This document shows positions 7,184 to 9,679 of a stretch of DNA of 9,679 nt, piece after piece. The translations under genes and the position numbers were made by a program. Position 1 is the stretch's first letter; the number at the start of each line of letters is the position of its first letter. The notes below the pieces were generated by a model that saw only the letters and a program-made list of their open reading frames with translations, did not search any database and was not told the DNA's origin. Location: the NCBI GenBank assembly GCA_002454165.1, contig DKIG01000033.1, positions 8,236-17,914 of the forward strand, given 5' to 3'. This stretch comes from Gammaproteobacteria bacterium UBA6724. GTDB lineage: Bacteria; Pseudomonadota; Gammaproteobacteria; Pseudomonadales; Azotimanducaceae.

Positions 7184-7219
7184 ACCCGGATTAACGAGTC
7201 GTCTCGGAATGACGGGGAA

Positions 7220-7705
7220 TTAACTTCTGTCGTACCGACGATATGTATAGTCAATACTTGATGAGAATTTTTTTTCTTCTACCAGGGTGAATTCGTTCTT
7301 TGGTATTTCTGGAAAGAAAACATCTCCCTCAACTTTGATATGGACGGTAGTAAGGTGAATACAGTCAACCAGGTTGATCGTCTGGGCGTAGATTTCCCCG
7401 CCGCCAGCGATATAGATGTCAAGCCCGGCGCATTGCCCTGCTGCTTTTTCAAGCGCGTCTTCAAGTGATGATGCAATCAAGCATCCCTTAGCCTGGTAAG
7501 CAGGGTTTCTGGTGACAATGACGGTTGTCCTGCCCGGCAGGGGTCTGCCTATTGAATCAAAAGTTTTCCTGCCCATCACCAGCACGCCGCCGAGGGTGAT
7601 GTCTCGGAAAAGTTTTTGCTCGTCTTTCAGGTCCCAGGGAAGATCTGGCCCACAACCTATCACGCCGTTTTCCGACCGGGCAGCAATCAGGGCGATGCCG
7701 GACAT
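7220..7705 (-). CDS. folA: Dihydrofolate reductase, DfrA1/DfrA5-like, 161 aa
   Basis: It reduces dihydrofolate to tetrahydrofolate with NADPH for thymidylate, purine and methionine synthesis. Seen: NGVIGCGPDLPW (13-24), MGRKTFDSIGRPLPGR (44-59) with the folate-contacting Arg59, the NADPH loop AGGGEIY (100-106), the substrate Thr119 and EGDVFFPEIP (126-135). The catalytic acid is Glu29, aligned with E. coli Asp27, followed by Gln30 where E. coli has Leu28; Ala100 replaces E. coli Ile94. Glu-Gln at the acid, the GPD insertion before PW and the GDVFFPEIP segment are traits I recall from the mobile trimethoprim-insensitive DfrA1/5/17 enzymes rather than from E. coli FolA. The ATG lies one base after the argS stop codon, with GGAG (7716-7719) inside argS, so translation is probably coupled. 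No integron attC core is seen on the downstream side. It may be the cell's only DHFR. Confidence 0.95.
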   Translation of the reverse strand: MSGIALIAARSENGVIGCGPDLPWDLKDEQKLFRDITLGGVLVMGRKTFDSIGRPLPGRTTVIVTRNPAYQAKGCLIASSLEDALEKAAGQCAGLDIYIAGGGEIYAQTINLVDCIHLTTVHIKVEGDVFFPEIPKNEFTLVEEKKFSSSIDYTYRRYDRS

Positions 7706-7706
7706 G

Positions 7707-9443
7707 CTACATCTTCTCCAGGGTACTGACGCCCAGAAGGTTTAACCCGTGTTGCAACACCTTCGCAGTCAAGTCACAGAGCATCAATCGGGACAGACGC
7801 ACCTTGGCTTCCGCCTTGAGCACCGGACAACTTTCATAGAAACTCATAAATTGGCAACTCAACTCAAACAGATAATTGCACAACAGATTGGCTTGATAGT
7901 CGTCCGGCACGCTTTCCACGGCTTCAACATATTGCAGCAGTTTGATGGCGAGGGAAATCTCCGCCGCGGCACTTGATTGGGGGTGCAAGTGAAATTCCCC
8001 GTCAATCTTGTTCGGGTCAATCTTGTCCTGCCGGAATATGCTCCTGATGCGAGTGTAGGCGTATTGGAGATAGGGGGCGGTATTGCCCTCAAATGCCAGC
8101 ATGGTATCCCAGTCAAAAATGTAATCAGTCGTCCGATTGCGTGACAATTCCGCATATTTGATCGCGCCTATGCCGACTATCCGTGCTACTTCCTGCTTCG
8201 CCTGGTCGCTCAGGGAAGGTGTTTTTTCGTTGACGAGCACCAGAGCCCGGGCAATGGATTCCGTCACCACATCCGCCAGTTTCACCACGCCGCCATCTCG
8301 AGTTTTAAGCGGCTTGCCAGCCTTGTTCAATATAGTGCCGAAGGGGATATGACGGAAGTGTTGCGCTTCTGAAATGAATCCGGCGGCGCGGGAAATCGCG
8401 AAGACCTGTGCGAGGTGCAGGCTTTGTCTGCCGTCCACAAAATAAAGCGCCTGATCTGCTTTTAATTCCTCTGAGCGATACTGTACCGCGACCAGATCGG
8501 TAGCCATGTAAGGATAGCCGCCGTCAGACTTTTGGATGATGGCTGGCAGGGGCTTGCCGTCCTTGCCGACGAATTCATCCAGGAAGACACACTTGGCACC
8601 GTCCGACACCTGGACGAGTCCCTTGCTTTCCAGTGCTTTTACAACCTGAGGCAAGCCTTCATTGTAGGCACTCTCGGCGTGAACATCTTCTCGTTTGAGG
8701 GAGATATCAAGTGCATCGTAAGTCGCCTGGCAGTGATTGAGTGACTCATCAATAAATTGCTGCCAAAGCCTCAGACACTCAGGATCGCCACTTTGCAAAC
8801 GGACGACAAACTGCCTTGCTTCATTGGCAAAACTTTCATCTGATTTGAAGAGTTGACTCGCCGATTGGTAGAAGACTTCCAGATCTTTTAATTCCGTGGC
8901 GAGTTCTTCCCCCTTTTTTGTCAGGCGATCCATGTACGCCAGCAAACTGCCGAACTGCGCTCCCCAGTCACCCATATGGTTGACTCTCGTGACTTGATGA
9001 CCAAGAAATTCCAGCAGCCTGACGGCAGCATCACCTATGGCAGTGGACCGCAGATGACCTATGTGCATTTCTTTCGCCAGATTGGGCGATGAATAATCAA
9101 CGACAATGTTTTGAGGTTTTTGCTTGGCAACGCCCAGCCGCGTGTCCTTGCGCATCTTGCTGAGCTCTGTGGCGATGAATGTCGGTTTGAGGGCAATGTT
9201 GATAAAACCCGGTCCGGCAACGCTTGCTGTGGCAATCTCGTTCAGGTCAAGAACTGCAATAAGCGATGCGGCAAGATTCCTGGGGTTTTTACCCAGCCTT
9301 TTTGCCGCGCCCATCACACCGTCAGCCTGATAGTGCCCGAATTCGGGTCGCCCGGATTGCTTGACCAGAGCGGGCGAGTCAGGGACACCGATACTCAGCA
9401 GGGACTGCTCAATATGTCGGTCCAGAAAATGTCTCAGGTTCAT
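7707..9443 (-). CDS. argS: Arginyl-tRNA synthetase, 578 aa
   Basis: This class I aminoacyl-tRNA synthetase charges tRNA-Arg with arginine in the cytoplasm and is an essential enzyme. Domains in order: the N-terminal tRNA D-loop-recognition domain (about 1-105), the Rossmann catalytic core with SSPNLAKEMHIGH (HIGH at 127-130), the segment GKPLKTRDGGVVKL that stands in for a canonical KMSKS, and the helical DALR anticodon-binding domain ending in LLGVSTLEKM. Length matches E. coli ArgS (577 aa). The start at 9443 (MNLRHFLDRH) is chosen because it aligns with the family N-terminus. Earlier in-frame ATG (9473) and TTG (9482) codons would add residues with no family counterpart and lack a Shine-Dalgarno. 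No clear Shine-Dalgarno precedes 9443 either, but a short upstream ORF ends there with an ATGA overlap. The stop codon is one base from the folA start. Confidence 0.96.
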   Translation of the reverse strand: MNLRHFLDRHIEQSLLSIGVPDSPALVKQSGRPEFGHYQADGVMGAAKRLGKNPRNLAASLIAVLDLNEIATASVAGPGFINIALKPTFIATELSKMRKDTRLGVAKQKPQNIVVDYSSPNLAKEMHIGHLRSTAIGDAAVRLLEFLGHQVTRVNHMGDWGAQFGSLLAYMDRLTKKGEELATELKDLEVFYQSASQLFKSDESFANEARQFVVRLQSGDPECLRLWQQFIDESLNHCQATYDALDISLKREDVHAESAYNEGLPQVVKALESKGLVQVSDGAKCVFLDEFVGKDGKPLPAIIQKSDGGYPYMATDLVAVQYRSEELKADQALYFVDGRQSLHLAQVFAISRAAGFISEAQHFRHIPFGTILNKAGKPLKTRDGGVVKLADVVTESIARALVLVNEKTPSLSDQAKQEVARIVGIGAIKYAELSRNRTTDYIFDWDTMLAFEGNTAPYLQYAYTRIRSIFRQDKIDPNKIDGEFHLHPQSSAAAEISLAIKLLQYVEAVESVPDDYQANLLCNYLFELSCQFMSFYESCPVLKAEAKVRLSRLMLCDLTAKVLQHGLNLLGVSTLEKM

Positions 9444-9547
9444 GCTAGATGCCAGGACGGCGAAGGTCGCCATACTAGCCAAAAAGGCATGGCAGGTCTA
9501 ATTATGCCGCTTCGGACTGGGCTTGCGTGGTGGCAAATCCTGGTCAT
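9440..9547 (-). CDS. Candidate 35-codon leader ORF overlapping the argS start
   Basis: An ATG at 9547 opens a 35-codon frame whose TGA (9442-9440) overlaps the argS ATG in the sequence ATGA. A GAGAGG lies just upstream, although its spacing to the ATG is short. The peptide has four Arg residues, encoded AGG, CGA, AGA and CGA, and three Trp. No homologue is recognised. The missing Shine-Dalgarno of argS fits translational coupling from this ORF, but an ORF of this length can arise by chance. Confidence 0.3.
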   Translation of the reverse strand: MTRICHHASPVRSGIIRPAMPFWLVWRPSPSWHLA

Positions 9548-9579
9548 TGCCTCTCAATAATGAAATTCAATTCCATCAT
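9544..9579 (-). CDS. Candidate 11-codon leader ORF, overlaps the second leader ORF by ATGA
   Basis: This tiny ORF starts with two ATG codons (MMELNFIIERQ). Its TGA (9546-9544) overlaps the ATG of the following 35-codon ORF at 9547. Its Shine-Dalgarno is weak. It is included only because it makes a second consecutive stop/start overlap leading into argS. Confidence 0.18.
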   Translation of the reverse strand: MMELNFIIERQ

Positions 9580-9611
9580 AGGATTACTTAGTGCATACAA
9601 GAATGACGCGG

Positions 9612-9617
9612 ATTATA
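9612..9617 (-). promoter_or_regulatory. Consensus -10 element, probable argS-folA promoter
   Basis: The minus strand reads a perfect TATAAT. Transcription would begin near 9605 and leave a leader of about 160 nt before the argS ATG. The -35 position (CCCATC at 17-bp spacing) is poor. A palindrome centred at 9646 would lie about 41 bp upstream of the predicted start site. Confidence 0.45.
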
Positions 9618-9638
9618 TTCATCATGTTTGAAAAGATG

Positions 9639-9653
9639 GGAGATTAAATCTCC
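9639..9653. repeat. 15-bp palindrome upstream of the argS promoter
   Basis: GGAGATT and AATCTCC are perfect 7-bp arms around a single central base. A second small inverted repeat, CAATT (9663-9667) and AATTG (9673-9677), follows at the window edge. The first could be a dyad operator or activator site. As RNA it would form only a 5-bp stem, so a terminator is less likely. Confidence 0.4.
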
Positions 9654-9679
9654 AACAATGTCCAATTAGAAAAATTGTC

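Noticed and set aside
7197..7215. Terminator after folA
   Set aside because: Only a 4-bp stem (CGTC/GACG) can form and no T-run follows on the minus strand.
7147..7219. Integron attC site after the DfrA-like gene
   Set aside because: GTTAATC and GTTATAC were checked against GTTRRRY and neither fits; no paired RYYYAAC core or long imperfect hairpin was found.
9444..9482. N-terminal extension of ArgRS from TTG 9482 or ATG 9473
   Set aside because: The extra 10-13 residues have no counterpart in ArgRS enzymes as I know them, and neither codon has a Shine-Dalgarno.
9111..9560. 149-aa plus-strand frame running out of argS into its leader
   Set aside because: Most of it is antisense to the conserved ArgRS N-terminal region, and no motif or homologue is recognisable.

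Overview
The window reads as chromosomal DNA of a Gram-negative proteobacterium, most likely an uncultured or marine-type gammaproteobacterium. This is inferred from the ArgRS type, a FadJ/FadB-like bifunctional beta-oxidation enzyme, purine-rich Shine-Dalgarno sites and mid-range GC. No rRNA, tRNA, CRISPR array, transposase or integron gene is visible. Eight well-supported protein genes cover most of the sequence: seven on the minus strand and one, an acyl-CoA dehydrogenase, on the plus strand.

Region 1 (12-3108, minus) holds three hydrolases in a row, transcribed from high to low coordinates: an enterochelin-esterase-like serine esterase with a TTG start, an exported metallo-beta-lactamase-fold hydrolase, and a soluble-type epoxide hydrolase with a complete active site. 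A 13-bp tandem repeat lies between the first two. Region 2 (3109-3298) is a divergent control region. It carries three 12-bp tandem repeats that place TTRYAA boxes 10-12 bp apart next to a probable -10 element. Region 3 (3299-4498, plus) is an acyl-CoA dehydrogenase of the ACAD10/11-like type, with Asp where the catalytic Glu usually sits. Region 4 (4521-4853, minus) is a small inner-membrane protein convergent with it. A spacer with a 9-bp inverted repeat follows.

Region 5 (5023-7143, minus) is a 706-aa enoyl-CoA hydratase / 3-hydroxyacyl-CoA dehydrogenase fusion with its own promoter-like element. Region 6 (7220-9443, minus) is argS followed by folA, one base apart. The argS leader (9444-9679) holds two tiny ORFs that would be linked to each other and to argS by ATGA stop/start overlaps.

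The acyl-CoA dehydrogenase and the bifunctional enzyme would supply three consecutive steps of fatty-acid or acyl-CoA beta-oxidation; no thiolase is in the window. The esterase, MBL hydrolase and epoxide hydrolase could feed acids or alcohols into such catabolism, but no shared substrate can be named from sequence. The most notable item is the dihydrofolate reductase. It looks much more like the mobile trimethoprim-insensitive DfrA1/DfrA5/DfrA17 enzymes than like E. coli FolA, yet it sits in a housekeeping, argS-coupled chromosomal context without a visible cassette recombination site.
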